Of a DNA stretch of 64,000 bases, positions 49,349-57,979 are shown piece after piece. Position 1 is the stretch's first letter, and each line of letters opens with the position of its first letter. This DNA is from Dehalococcoidia bacterium (GTDB lineage Bacteria > Chloroflexota > Dehalococcoidia > Lucifugimonadales > UBA3495): contig JAJDTP010000010.1 of NCBI GenBank assembly GCA_022827095.1, positions 1 through 64,000 of the forward strand, written 5' to 3'. Made by a program: the position numbers and the translations under genes. The notes beneath the pieces are model-generated. The model saw only the letters and a list, made by a program, of their open reading frames with translations, did not search any database and was not told the DNA's origin.

Positions 49349-50902
49349 TCACGCGTCTGCCTTGATGAACTCCGACACCCGCTCGCTGATCATGATTGTC
49401 GTGGCGTTGGTGTTGGCCCGGATCACGTCGGGCATGACGGAGGCGTCGGCCACGCGCAGGCCCTCGATGCCGTGGACCTGGCCGTGCTGGCTGACCACGG
49501 CCATCGGGTCGCTGGCGGGACCCATCTTGCAGGTGCCGGCGATGTGGTGCTGGGTGTAGGCGTTGCGGAGGATCCAGTTGTCCAGCGCGTCATCGCTGAC
49601 CAGGTCGGCGTCCAACGGATTGAGCCGCTCGACGATGAACTCCTTGAACGGCGATTCGCCGGCGATTTCCAATGCCTTTCGGATGGCCTGGCGCATGCGC
49701 TGGCGGTCGTAGGGATCGCTGAACAGTTGGTAGTCGAGATCCGGTTGGACCGCCGGGTCGGTGGATTGCAGCGACAGACGGCCGAACCCCACCGCGTTTT
49801 GCAGGCCCACGCTCAGGCCGAAGTGGAAGCCGGAGCCGTCGTAGCTGATGCTGGACGGGCGGTGTTCGCTGGTCATCAGCGTGGGCGTGATCTGGAAGTC
49901 GGCCTTGGTCGGCGAATCGTCGGCACTCCAGCGCAGGCCCACCTGGATGTTGGGCGCAAAGGTGTCAGGCTCCTCGCCCTCGCCGCGGAACAGGATGTAG
50001 GCGGCGGGATGGTCGCGGAAGTTCATGCCCACGCCGGGCAGCTCGTGGTTCACCGGGATGCCCATCTCGCGCAGGTGGTCGGCGGGGCCGATGCCCGACA
50101 GCAGCAGGATCTGTGCAGAGCCGATGGTGCCGCTGCACAGGACGATTTCCCTGCCTTCCACGATGAAGATCTCGCCGCCGCTCTCCACCTCGACGCCCAC
50201 AGCCTTGTTGCCGTCGAGTACCACGCGGCGGGCGTGGATGTTCCCCCGCACCGTCAGGTTGAGGCGGTGGCGAGCGGTGCTGAGGAAGGTCAGGGAGGTG
50301 CTCATGCGCACGCCGTCGATGTTGTTCATCGGCCGAGGCGAAACGGCGGTGTAGCAGTCGGGCGCGTTCTGGTCGGGGTGCTCGGGGATGCCCAGGCGCA
50401 CGCAGGCATCGTAAAAAGCGGTGTTGAAGGGAAGCCAGTCCTGGCGTTTGGGCCGGCGCACCGGCAGCGGACCCTCCGAACCGTGGAAGTCGTCGCCGCT
50501 GTAGTCCCAGTCGTTCTCCAGCTTGCGGAAGAAGGGCAGGCAGTCGGTGAACTTCCACTCGTCATTGCCCCACTCGGCCCACAGGTCGTAGTCCTCGGGG
50601 ATGCCGCGGAAGACAACCTGGCCGTTGATCGACGACGAGCCGCCCATGGCCTTGCCGCGCGGGATGACCATCGGCTCGTCCTGCAACGGGGTAGCCCGCC
50701 CGCGCAGGTCCCAGCTGTGAGGGCCGTAGGCGGAGAGCCAGGTGTTATTGCCCTGCTTCAGATCTCCGGGAAGATGCTCGAAGTCAGGATAGTCGGGGCC
50801 GGCCTCCAGCAGGATTACCGATTTGTCGGTCATTTCGGAAAGACGGGTGGCCATGACACAGCCGGCAGAACCGCCGCCGACCACGATGTAGTCGTACTGC
50901 AT
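49349..50902 (-). CDS. GMC-family FAD oxidoreductase (choline dehydrogenase type)
   Basis: A 517-residue flavoenzyme oxidising an alcohol. The FAD Rossmann motif is YDYIVVGGGSAGCVMATRLS; GMC signature 1 lies in RGKAMGGSSSINGQVVFRG, signature 2 in GTIGSAQILLLSGIGP, and the C-terminal catalytic His region in HHIAGTCKMGPASDP. Substrate unknown. The ATG at 50902 follows AAGGAG; a longer start has no support. Confidence 0.92.
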   Translation of the reverse strand: MQYDYIVVGGGSAGCVMATRLSEMTDKSVILLEAGPDYPDFEHLPGDLKQGNNTWLSAYGPHSWDLRGRATPLQDEPMVIPRGKAMGGSSSINGQVVFRGIPEDYDLWAEWGNDEWKFTDCLPFFRKLENDWDYSGDDFHGSEGPLPVRRPKRQDWLPFNTAFYDACVRLGIPEHPDQNAPDCYTAVSPRPMNNIDGVRMSTSLTFLSTARHRLNLTVRGNIHARRVVLDGNKAVGVEVESGGEIFIVEGREIVLCSGTIGSAQILLLSGIGPADHLREMGIPVNHELPGVGMNFRDHPAAYILFRGEGEEPDTFAPNIQVGLRWSADDSPTKADFQITPTLMTSEHRPSSISYDGSGFHFGLSVGLQNAVGFGRLSLQSTDPAVQPDLDYQLFSDPYDRQRMRQAIRKALEIAGESPFKEFIVERLNPLDADLVSDDALDNWILRNAYTQHHIAGTCKMGPASDPMAVVSQHGQVHGIEGLRVADASVMPDVIRANTNATTIMISERVSEFIKADA

Positions 50903-51232
50903 AGCGGATAGGTATCTCCTTGATGAGGTTGCGTTGGTGGGGATTTTAGCATGGGGTGACACAATCATCCGTATGTGTTCGGAATTCAGGAGGTTGCCAT
51001 TGCGAGACGCTTGCGTCGTGGCAATCTCGACGCCGTAGCAGCAACGTTTGGCCCAACGGACTCCCCTGCATCAACGAGATTGCCGCGCTACGCTCGCAAT
51101 GACACCTGTCCCGCAACTCTGAACGGTTACGATCATCCCGGGAACATGTTGGGGCAAACCGAGCGATTGCTATAATGCCGACCACTACGCCCGCTCAGAT
51201 TTTGAAACGGTGGCGTTTGACGGGGTGAAGCG
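50903..51232. other. Divergent intergenic region, mostly repeat element
   Basis: It lies between the GMC gene (minus) and the Uma2 gene (plus). About half is the element at 50971-51130. The remaining bases before 51233 carry no clear promoter, although GGGGTGAAGCG precedes the ATG. Confidence 0.5.
50971..51130. repeat. Nested-inverted-repeat element, second subfamily
   Basis: The left end GTATGTGTTCGGA is degenerate and the right end TCTGAACGGTTAC (51118-51130) is intact. Inside are the inverted cores CCATTGCGAGACGCTTGCG and GCTACGCTCGCAATGACA. Confidence 0.85.
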
Positions 51233-51790
51233 ATGACGACAACCCAACCGAAACTGCTGACTGCCGATGATCTGCTGCGACTGCACAGCGAAGGGGTGAA
51301 AGGCGAGTTGATCATGGGGGTGCTGGACGAAAAAGTGTCATCGGGATTGGAACATGGCGAGATAGTGGGTAACGTACTCAGCCCACTGCATCAATTCGTC
51401 AAGCCGCGCCGGTTGGGTCGGGTATTTGGCTCAGATACGGGCATACTGCTGGAACGAGATCCTGACACAGTGCGGGAGCCAGACGTCGCGTTCATATCCG
51501 CTGAGCGGCTGCCGCTGAATGTGAGGGTACGACGCTATTCCGAGGTGGTTCCCGATCTGGTGGTTGAGGTGGTGTCTCCCAACGACCGGCCAATTCCGCT
51601 GTTCGACAAGGCACAGATGTGGCTGCGGTTCGGAGCGCAGTTAGTGTGGATTGTCAACCCGGAGGCCCGGACGATTACGGCATTGCCCCAGTCCGGCCCG
51701 ACGCGGACGTTCACGGCGGCCGACACGCTGGACGGCGGCGACGTGCTGCCGGGCTTCACCTGCCCGGTGCAGTATATTTTCGAGGTGTAA
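51233..51790 (+). CDS. Uma2-family (DUF820) protein, short form
   Basis: A 185-residue Uma2 protein of the common cyanobacterial-like type: TADDLLRLHSEGVKGELIMG, EPDVAFISAERLP, VPDLVVEVVSPNDRP, KAQMWLRFGAQLVWIVNPEA. It differs from the three longer copies in this window and has no coiled-coil tail. Confidence 0.9.
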   Translation: MTTTQPKLLTADDLLRLHSEGVKGELIMGVLDEKVSSGLEHGEIVGNVLSPLHQFVKPRRLGRVFGSDTGILLERDPDTVREPDVAFISAERLPLNVRVRRYSEVVPDLVVEVVSPNDRPIPLFDKAQMWLRFGAQLVWIVNPEARTITALPQSGPTRTFTAADTLDGGDVLPGFTCPVQYIFEV

Positions 51791-51828
51791 GTGACCCGGC
51801 CCATAGAGCCGCAGCCCATACCGAAATC

Positions 51829-53301
51829 CTATCCTTCGTTCGATTGGCGCGCCGCTTTCGCGATCCCGCGAATCATCCCCCGAAACACGGCGGCGTGTAC
51901 CGGCCAGACCAGGTACCAGTAGGCCAGACCGACCAGCCCCACCGGGTCGAACTCGGCGGTCTGGTGGATCACCGCACCATGGCCGTCCTCCGCCGGAGTG
52001 ACCTCAAATTGCAGCCACGCCCGGCCGGGCAGTTTCATTTCCGCGCAGAACCGGACCGTACGGTTTGGTTCGTATTTTTCCACTCGCCACCAGTCCACGG
52101 CGTCGCCCACGGCCAGGTCGGACGGGTCGCGCCGGCCCCGTCGCACGCCGACGCCTCCGACCAGGAGGTCGATGAAACCACGCACGCGCCACAGCCAATT
52201 TCCGAAATACCAGCCGGTATCGCCGCCGATGCGTCGGATCGGCGCAAAGGCTTCTTGAGGGGAGGCAGACACGACTACGGATCGTCCGTCCACCAGGCGC
52301 GTGCCGAAACGAACGCCGCCCCAACTCCGTGCCTTCCCCGAGGATGACAGCGCATCGGACCAACGGGTTTCGGCGACCTGCTGGTCTTCGTTCCTCATCG
52401 CCGCGGCGATGGCATCCCTGACTCCGATGGGGCGAATCGGGAAGGCATCGAACGCGGCCGGATCCCTCACCACGCTGGCGTTGCGCAGGCTGTCGATCAG
52501 CTTGCGCCCAACCCGCGCGTACAGGGGCGTTACCAGTCCCAACCACAAGCTCGACAGGCGAGGGGTGAGCACCGGTACCGGCAGCATCGCACGGCGTAGT
52601 CCTCGCAACCTCGCGTACTCCCGCATCAACTCGCCGTAGGACACCACGTCTGCGCCGCCGATCTCGAATACGCGGTGGCCATGCACCGGCAACTTGATGG
52701 CGCGGCGCAGGTATTCCAACAGGTCGTTGATGGCGATGGGTTGCGCAGCGACCTCCACCCATCGCGGCGTGATCATGACCGGCAATCGCTCCACCAATGC
52801 CCGCACCATCTCAAAGGAAACGCCACCGGAACCGATGACAACGGATGCGCGAAACTCGATGACCGGGACACCAGACTCCCTGAGGATGTCACCCACCTGC
52901 CGCCGACTGTTGAGGTGATTCGACGCGTCGGGCGCATCGGCGCCCAGTCCGCCCAGGTAGACAATGCGGCGGATGCCGGCCTCCCGTGCGGCTTCGGCGA
53001 AGTTCCGGGCGCACTGCCGTTCCTCTTCAGCGAAGTCTCCGGAGGAGCCCATGGAGTGCACCAGGTAGAAGGCCACATCGAGGCCGCGCATCGCCTTCAC
53101 CAGGGAGGCTCGGTCCAGTAGATCGCCCCGCACCGCCTCGGTGGATTCCGACAACCGGCTCCGCAGGTTCTCAGGCCGACGCGCTACGCAACGGACGCGG
53201 TAGCCGTCGCGTTGCAGGATGCCGAGCAGTCTCCCGCCTACATAGCCGGTGGCCCCGGTGAGGCAGATGCGAGGGTTGTCACCGATGGCCGTGATGTCCA
53301 T
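51829..53301 (-). CDS. SDR/NAD-binding protein fused to DUF2867
   Basis: A 490-residue two-domain protein. The N-terminal atypical SDR domain has ICLTGATGYVGGRLLGILQR (Gly-rich NAD(P) motif) and VAFYLVHSMGSSGDF. The C-terminal DUF2867 domain (GWYFGNWLWRVRGFIDLLVG, HGAVIHQTAEFDPVGLVGLA) has a SRPBCC-like fold. This fusion is common in bacteria and has no defined substrate. ATG 53301 is used; a TTG at 53328 is possible. Confidence 0.85.
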   Translation of the reverse strand: MDITAIGDNPRICLTGATGYVGGRLLGILQRDGYRVRCVARRPENLRSRLSESTEAVRGDLLDRASLVKAMRGLDVAFYLVHSMGSSGDFAEEERQCARNFAEAAREAGIRRIVYLGGLGADAPDASNHLNSRRQVGDILRESGVPVIEFRASVVIGSGGVSFEMVRALVERLPVMITPRWVEVAAQPIAINDLLEYLRRAIKLPVHGHRVFEIGGADVVSYGELMREYARLRGLRRAMLPVPVLTPRLSSLWLGLVTPLYARVGRKLIDSLRNASVVRDPAAFDAFPIRPIGVRDAIAAAMRNEDQQVAETRWSDALSSSGKARSWGGVRFGTRLVDGRSVVVSASPQEAFAPIRRIGGDTGWYFGNWLWRVRGFIDLLVGGVGVRRGRRDPSDLAVGDAVDWWRVEKYEPNRTVRFCAEMKLPGRAWLQFEVTPAEDGHGAVIHQTAEFDPVGLVGLAYWYLVWPVHAAVFRGMIRGIAKAARQSNEG

Positions 53302-53349
53302 CGTGACACCCGGCTTCGTCGGTTCCAATGTGGCCGCGACGACTCGCCG

Positions 53350-54201
53350 TTAGAACCCCACCATCCACCCGGCGAAGCGCTCCAGCAGCCCTTCCTCGCC
53401 AATGGCGACCAGGCTGTTGGCCGCCGTATCCACGTCGATTCGCCCGTAGGCCAGCAGCAGGTACGTATTGGCATTGCAGGCCACTACCATGTCGATATCG
53501 CCCGGGCTGGGGTGTAGGCCGTACCCTATATCCACGCTATCAGGTTCCACCACCACGTCGATGGCCTCGGAATCGGACAGCGCGAAGTGGTACCGGATTT
53601 CCTGCGACGGTGGGTCGTCGCCCGGGTTGTAGGCCGAACGGAGCCAGCGCTCGGACATCCCCAGCAGCACCGGAATCGCGTCCGGGTGCAGGGCGGCCTG
53701 CGGGTCGAACGCGCTGCGGATGTCCCAGTCGTGCACGGCCAGTTCCTGAATGCGCTGGCTGACGTATTCGCGGGCCGTCATGGTGCCCCGGCGGGGGTGC
53801 CAGCAATCGCAATGCCAATCGTCTCCGGAGAAACCGTCCAGCAACAGATGCAGGGCGCGGTAGTTGCGCTCAAAGGTGGGCACCAGTTCGTCGCCCAGCG
53901 AAATGGAGTAGGCGATGTCGGCGTCCGCGTTTGCGGCCGACATCGCCATATTGTCCACGGGTGCGCTGAAGCCGGGGGGCGGCGCGGAATCACCCTGGCG
54001 ACCGCGGGTCATGCTGGCTATTTGACGTTCGGCGCGATTGGTCAGATGGCCGGCCACGTCGCGCACGGTCCAGGCATCGCACGCCGAGTGGCGGCGCAGG
54101 TCATTCGGTGACAGGCCGCTCAGGAATTCGTTCAGTCTTCGGGCCAGCGTCCCAATTACCGCTACTTCCTGTTGGATTTCTGCTTCGTCATAGGAAGTCA
54201 T
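53350..54201 (-). CDS. Maleylpyruvate isomerase-like (MDMPI/DinB fold) protein 1
   Basis: A 283-residue protein with the MDMPI N-terminal four-helix fold: RHSACDAWTVRDVAGHLTNR, QRIQELAVHDWDIRSAF (metal His candidates), then a C-terminal sterol-carrier-like region (MVVACNANTYLLLAYGRIDV). Actinobacterial relatives use mycothiol; whether that thiol exists here is unknown. It is a paralogue of the next upstream gene. Confidence 0.78.
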   Translation of the reverse strand: MTSYDEAEIQQEVAVIGTLARRLNEFLSGLSPNDLRRHSACDAWTVRDVAGHLTNRAERQIASMTRGRQGDSAPPPGFSAPVDNMAMSAANADADIAYSISLGDELVPTFERNYRALHLLLDGFSGDDWHCDCWHPRRGTMTAREYVSQRIQELAVHDWDIRSAFDPQAALHPDAIPVLLGMSERWLRSAYNPGDDPPSQEIRYHFALSDSEAIDVVVEPDSVDIGYGLHPSPGDIDMVVACNANTYLLLAYGRIDVDTAANSLVAIGEEGLLERFAGWMVGF

Positions 54202-54253
54202 CGTATCCCGCACCTGCAAATATCCTATCGGATTGGTTCAATGGATGATGTAT

Positions 54254-55114
54254 CTACAACCCGCCGAACCAACGGCCGAGGTTTCTCAACGATACGTGGG
54301 CGATGGTATCGGCGGTTTGGGAGACCCGAACCCGGCCGGCGCGTTTGGCGGTGTTCCAGTCCACCCGGTTGTAAAGACAAAGCAGGTAGGTGTTGGCGTC
54401 GGAGCGAATGGTCAGCTCGGGTTGGTTTTCGGGCGAGCATGCGGACACAGTGTAGCCGTCTCCGGTGACAACCACGTCGTGCTCCAGCGTCGCGCCCTCG
54501 GCTCCGCCGCCGATCTCGAAGCGATACACGGCTGGCGTCGTCAACGGCGCGGTGGGCCGGAAGCACAACTGGTACCACATTTCCGATGCTGGCAGCAGCG
54601 CGACGATCCCGTCGGCGTCCAAGTCGCCCTGTCCCGTATCGCCGGCGCGCATATCCCAGTCGTGGATCACCAGTTCCTGGATCCGGAGGTCGACGTAACT
54701 CTCGGCGGACATGGTGCCGCGCCGGCGGTGCCAGCAGCCGATGGACCAATCGGTCCAATCCTGCAGCATTACGTCGAGATCTTCGTAGTTCTGACGGAAA
54801 ACGTCGAGCAGGTCGTCGCCCCAATCATGCCGGATCTGCACGTTGCTGGTGGCGTTGGCCGCCTGCACTTGGTCCGGCGTTGCCAGGAGGGTCTCCCCTT
54901 CCGGTGGCCCGCCCTCGCCGGCCAGACCCCGGCGCATGGCCTCCTGCTGGCGGACGGCGCCGCCGGCCAGATGGGCCGCCACGGTTCCCACGTCCCACTC
55001 CGAGCAAGCGGACTGGGCGTTCAGGTCTTCGGCGGAACTGGATGAAAGGCGGCCGTGGATGTCTCCGGCCAGCCGTTTGATCAGGGCAATTTTGGTAGCT
55101 ACATCCATGGGCAT
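54254..55114 (-). CDS. Maleylpyruvate isomerase-like (MDMPI/DinB fold) protein 2
   Basis: A 286-residue paralogue of 53350-54201: SACSEWDVGTVAAHLAGGAV, RIQELVIHDWDMRAGD, SDANTYLLCLYNRVDWNTAK. The two genes lie 52 bases apart in tandem, indicating local duplication. Start ATG 55114, since longer sequence has no match. Substrate unknown. Confidence 0.78.
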   Translation of the reverse strand: MPMDVATKIALIKRLAGDIHGRLSSSSAEDLNAQSACSEWDVGTVAAHLAGGAVRQQEAMRRGLAGEGGPPEGETLLATPDQVQAANATSNVQIRHDWGDDLLDVFRQNYEDLDVMLQDWTDWSIGCWHRRRGTMSAESYVDLRIQELVIHDWDMRAGDTGQGDLDADGIVALLPASEMWYQLCFRPTAPLTTPAVYRFEIGGGAEGATLEHDVVVTGDGYTVSACSPENQPELTIRSDANTYLLCLYNRVDWNTAKRAGRVRVSQTADTIAHVSLRNLGRWFGGL

Positions 55115-55471
55115 AGCGCTTCGCCTCCACGCGTTTGATTGGTCGGTTTGTGGACGCGGCAAGTGTATCACGGTGGAGCGGTGGCAAGGATTCCGGTGAT
55201 GGGCGAGACACTCGTGCGCCTGAATGCAGGCACCTCCAGCGGAGCCGGCGTTCGGGCTATTGGCGGGCCTGTTACGGCGCCAGGCAGGCAAGGTATCCGA
55301 GCGGTGGAGTGAGGCCGGGGAACCTCTACGGATGTTCCCGCTACGAGTGCAATACGAATGCGCCCGCCGGTTTGCTCACCGTTGCCGAGTCACATGGCGA
55401 CAGTATGCACTCCAAAGGTACCCACTCGGCATGGAACCCGTCCCACGCGGCGCGGCAAAACTGCCAGCGGG
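55115..55471. other. Intergenic region without a recognisable gene
   Basis: It lies between the MDMPI pair and a Uma2 gene, all on the minus strand. I see no repeat element, RNA gene or strong hairpin; it presumably holds the promoter for the MDMPI pair. Confidence 0.45.
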
Positions 55472-56245
55472 TTATGCTTGCGGTGGGTTTTGCAGCATCT
55501 GCTCCAGCTGACTGATGCGGGCTTCGGCGGCCAGGCGGGCGGCTCTTTCTTCGTCCCGCTGGGCTTCGGCGGCTCGCAGGGCAATTCTCGCAGCGTCCCG
55601 GTCCTCCTCCAACTCTGATGGGTCCTGGAGGAACGACCGCGTTCTCCAGTCGTAAAACCGCAGCCGGCTCCGGTCCCAGCACAGGTACAGTTCCAGTACC
55701 GCGCTGTAACCCCGAATCACCCCTGCGGCGTCCGGCGTTACTTCAATCCTTTGGTACACACCGTTGACCAACCGATCACCGGCCAAAGGCGCGTCGTGGA
55801 ACCGGACTCCGGTGTAATCGAACCGCCAATATTCAGGTATGCCGAGCCGGGCGTAGTCGTCGCGCTTGGTGGTGTAATCGCGACGGCCGGTGTGTTCCGA
55901 GGCCACCTCCAGCACGAAATCCGGCGGCTTGCCCACCCGGTCGATTTCATAGCCGTTGTTGTTGGTGAGGGCGGCGCGGTCAACGCCGAAAGCAATCGTC
56001 ATATCAGGATATGGCGCGTGGGGCAGTTGGCTTCGCGTAGCGCAGACGTAGCCGTTGCCGCTGACCAGCACGGTGGAGTCATCGCGTAGCGCGTCAAAGA
56101 AACGAGCTACGGTGTTCATCACGGCGCGCAGCTCGAAGTTTTCGGTTTGGCGCATGTCGTTTTCGCGAGGCGGGTCCGGCAAAGGCGGCAGCCGGGCGTC
56201 CTCAGATCCGCCCGGCTGGATTTTGGCTTTGCTTGGAGTAGTCAT
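55472..56245 (-). CDS. Uma2-family (DUF820) protein with coiled-coil tail
   Basis: A 257-residue Uma2 protein: PYPDMTIAFGVDRA, GKPPDFVLEVASEHTGRRD, KRDDYARLGIPEYWRFDYTG. The tail is a coiled coil (RIALRAAEAQRDEERAARLA). It starts at ATG 56245. The next upstream gene, a BNR protein, ends 48 bases before it. Confidence 0.87.
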   Translation of the reverse strand: MTTPSKAKIQPGGSEDARLPPLPDPPRENDMRQTENFELRAVMNTVARFFDALRDDSTVLVSGNGYVCATRSQLPHAPYPDMTIAFGVDRAALTNNNGYEIDRVGKPPDFVLEVASEHTGRRDYTTKRDDYARLGIPEYWRFDYTGVRFHDAPLAGDRLVNGVYQRIEVTPDAAGVIRGYSAVLELYLCWDRSRLRFYDWRTRSFLQDPSELEEDRDAARIALRAAEAQRDEERAARLAAEARISQLEQMLQNPPQA

Positions 56246-56293
56246 GAGCCGTTGTTCCTGAACAGAGAAACGCGGCACGGACAATCGTCGCGT

Positions 56294-57283
56294 TCAGTTG
56301 GGGAACCACATCACCGAGGATATCTCGCTGAATTCCCGGTTGAACTTGCTCCACGACGCGCCGGCGTCGGCGGACTGGTACAGGTAGCCGTACCGGCTGC
56401 CGGCCAGCAGGAAGTCGGGGTTCTGCGGCTGGGAGTTCACCACCCACATCGCCGTGTTGGGCTCAACGGGCAGGGACAGGCTATTCCAGGTTGCTCCCGC
56501 GTCGGTGGAGCGCATGACCACTCCGGTGGACCCAGGGGTGGTATCGCCAAAGGTGGTGAAGATGGTCTGGGGGTCGTCGGCCTTTACCTTGATGCCCCGG
56601 GGGTATCCCAGGGGGAAGTTCTGCCGCACGTCCAGGTTCCGCCACGAGCCACCGTCATCGTCGCTCAGGAACACGTCGTCATTCACCATCACCACCACCC
56701 GGTGGGGCGGGCCGGCCGTTACGGTGACGTTATGGATGTCCATGTTGGGAATTTCCTGGTGCGGCACCGTCTCCCAGGTGTCGCCGCCGTCGGAGCTGTG
56801 GCGCAGGCCATCCACCTCGATGCCCACCCAGATGCTGTTGCCGTTGGTGGGGTCGATGGCGATTCCGGTAACCCGCGGCACGCCCACCGCCGGGCACTCC
56901 GCGGCCACTTCGCAGGGCCGGTGTTCCCAGGAGGCTCCGCCATCCCTGGTGCGATAGATCTGGCACGGGTTGGGTGTGCCGGTGCCGGCGAAGCCCACCT
57001 GCGGGTTGGAGGGATCGAAGGCGATGGCCCAGACGGCGACGCCGTCCATGGGTGTGCTGACCGCGTGCCAGGTATCGCCGTTGTCGTCGCTGCGGATGAT
57101 GCCCTTGTCACACCCGGCCAGCACGCTGCTTTCGGTGCCGGGGATCGGCGTCAGGCAGCGCACCACGGCGTCCGAGTGAATGCCCTGCGTGATGCCCACG
57201 CGCCGCCAGGACTCGCCGCTGTCGACGCTCCGCATGACGCCCTGCCCGGCGGTTCCTACCAAAATAGTGATTCCGTCTGCCAT
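56294..57283 (-). CDS. BNR/sialidase-like repeat propeller protein
   Basis: A 329-residue beta-propeller of VPS10/BNR-type repeats with Asp-box motifs (MRSVDSGESWRRVG, IRSDDNGDTWHAV, YRTRDGGASWEH, RHSSDGGDTWETV, FLSDDDGGSWRNL, MRSTDAGATWNSL, YQSADAGASWSKF). It has no signal peptide and no sialidase active site that I can see. It starts at ATG 57283. Function unknown; proteins like this are often of the photosystem-stability-factor/BNR group. Confidence 0.85.
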   Translation of the reverse strand: MADGITILVGTAGQGVMRSVDSGESWRRVGITQGIHSDAVVRCLTPIPGTESSVLAGCDKGIIRSDDNGDTWHAVSTPMDGVAVWAIAFDPSNPQVGFAGTGTPNPCQIYRTRDGGASWEHRPCEVAAECPAVGVPRVTGIAIDPTNGNSIWVGIEVDGLRHSSDGGDTWETVPHQEIPNMDIHNVTVTAGPPHRVVVMVNDDVFLSDDDGGSWRNLDVRQNFPLGYPRGIKVKADDPQTIFTTFGDTTPGSTGVVMRSTDAGATWNSLSLPVEPNTAMWVVNSQPQNPDFLLAGSRYGYLYQSADAGASWSKFNREFSEISSVMWFPN

Positions 57284-57351
57284 GGTGATGCCTCCTTCAG
57301 GATAGCGTCCGGTCATTTGGGCAACATGATACCGTTGGTGACAAACTCTTG

Positions 57352-57972
57352 CTATGCCGAACGGCCAGTATCCTCGCACAGTTCCCGGCAGATGGCCGCC
57401 ACGTCCGCATCCACCGCCTCCGGATTGTCGAACCGCCGATGCGGTTCCAAGATTGGCTGCCACCCCGGCCGCATCCAGTCATACACGTCGAGCCAGGTTT
57501 TGACGCCGTCGACCGGGTCGGGTGCAGGCCGACGATTGCGCAAGCGCGCAAAGATCACATCTTCGGGCGGGTCGAGATGAACCCTGACGGGAGTCAACCC
57601 GCGATCCGAAGCAATTTTTTCGAGGGGACTACGGATCCATTCCCGGAGGGCGCTTGAATCGAAGACGACCACCTGCCCCTGGTCCAGCAATTCCTCAGCG
57701 CGTCGGTCGAGCGCATCAAAGACGCGTTTGTTTTCTGGCCCGTCGTATCTCGGAATGCCGTGGACGATGGCACGTCGGTGTCGGTCGATGTTCAAGATCA
57801 CCGCGCGGCACCGCTCCGCCACCAGTTCGCCGAAGTAGGATTTTCCGCTGCCGGGCAACCCGTAGAGAATCAACAGTCCCGGAGAGCCTGGCTCGCGGGC
57901 GGACTGAGACAGGGACCGGACAATCTCCATGTCCCTGTCTATCGTGTCTCGTGTCCCGTCCTTTTGGAGCAC
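57352..57972 (-). CDS. P-loop kinase (zeta-toxin/AAA_33-like)
   Basis: A 206-residue ATP-binding protein. Walker A is LLILYGLPGSGKSYFGELVA, with NIDRHRRAIVHG as the usual Asp-Arg segment of AAA_33 kinases, VVVFDSSALREW, and the lid DPPEDVIFARLRNR. It could be a small-molecule or RNA-end kinase; substrate unknown. ATG at 57972 or 57930 (MEIVRS). It lies 7 bases downstream of the MFS gene and is probably co-transcribed. Confidence 0.8.
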   Translation of the reverse strand: MLQKDGTRDTIDRDMEIVRSLSQSAREPGSPGLLILYGLPGSGKSYFGELVAERCRAVILNIDRHRRAIVHGIPRYDGPENKRVFDALDRRAEELLDQGQVVVFDSSALREWIRSPLEKIASDRGLTPVRVHLDPPEDVIFARLRNRRPAPDPVDGVKTWLDVYDWMRPGWQPILEPHRRFDNPEAVDADVAAICRELCEDTGRSA

Positions 57973-57979
57973 GGGTAGG

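Noticed and set aside
49313-50911. 532-codon open frame on the plus strand
   Set aside because: Antisense shadow of the GMC oxidoreductase, which carries all family motifs on the minus strand.
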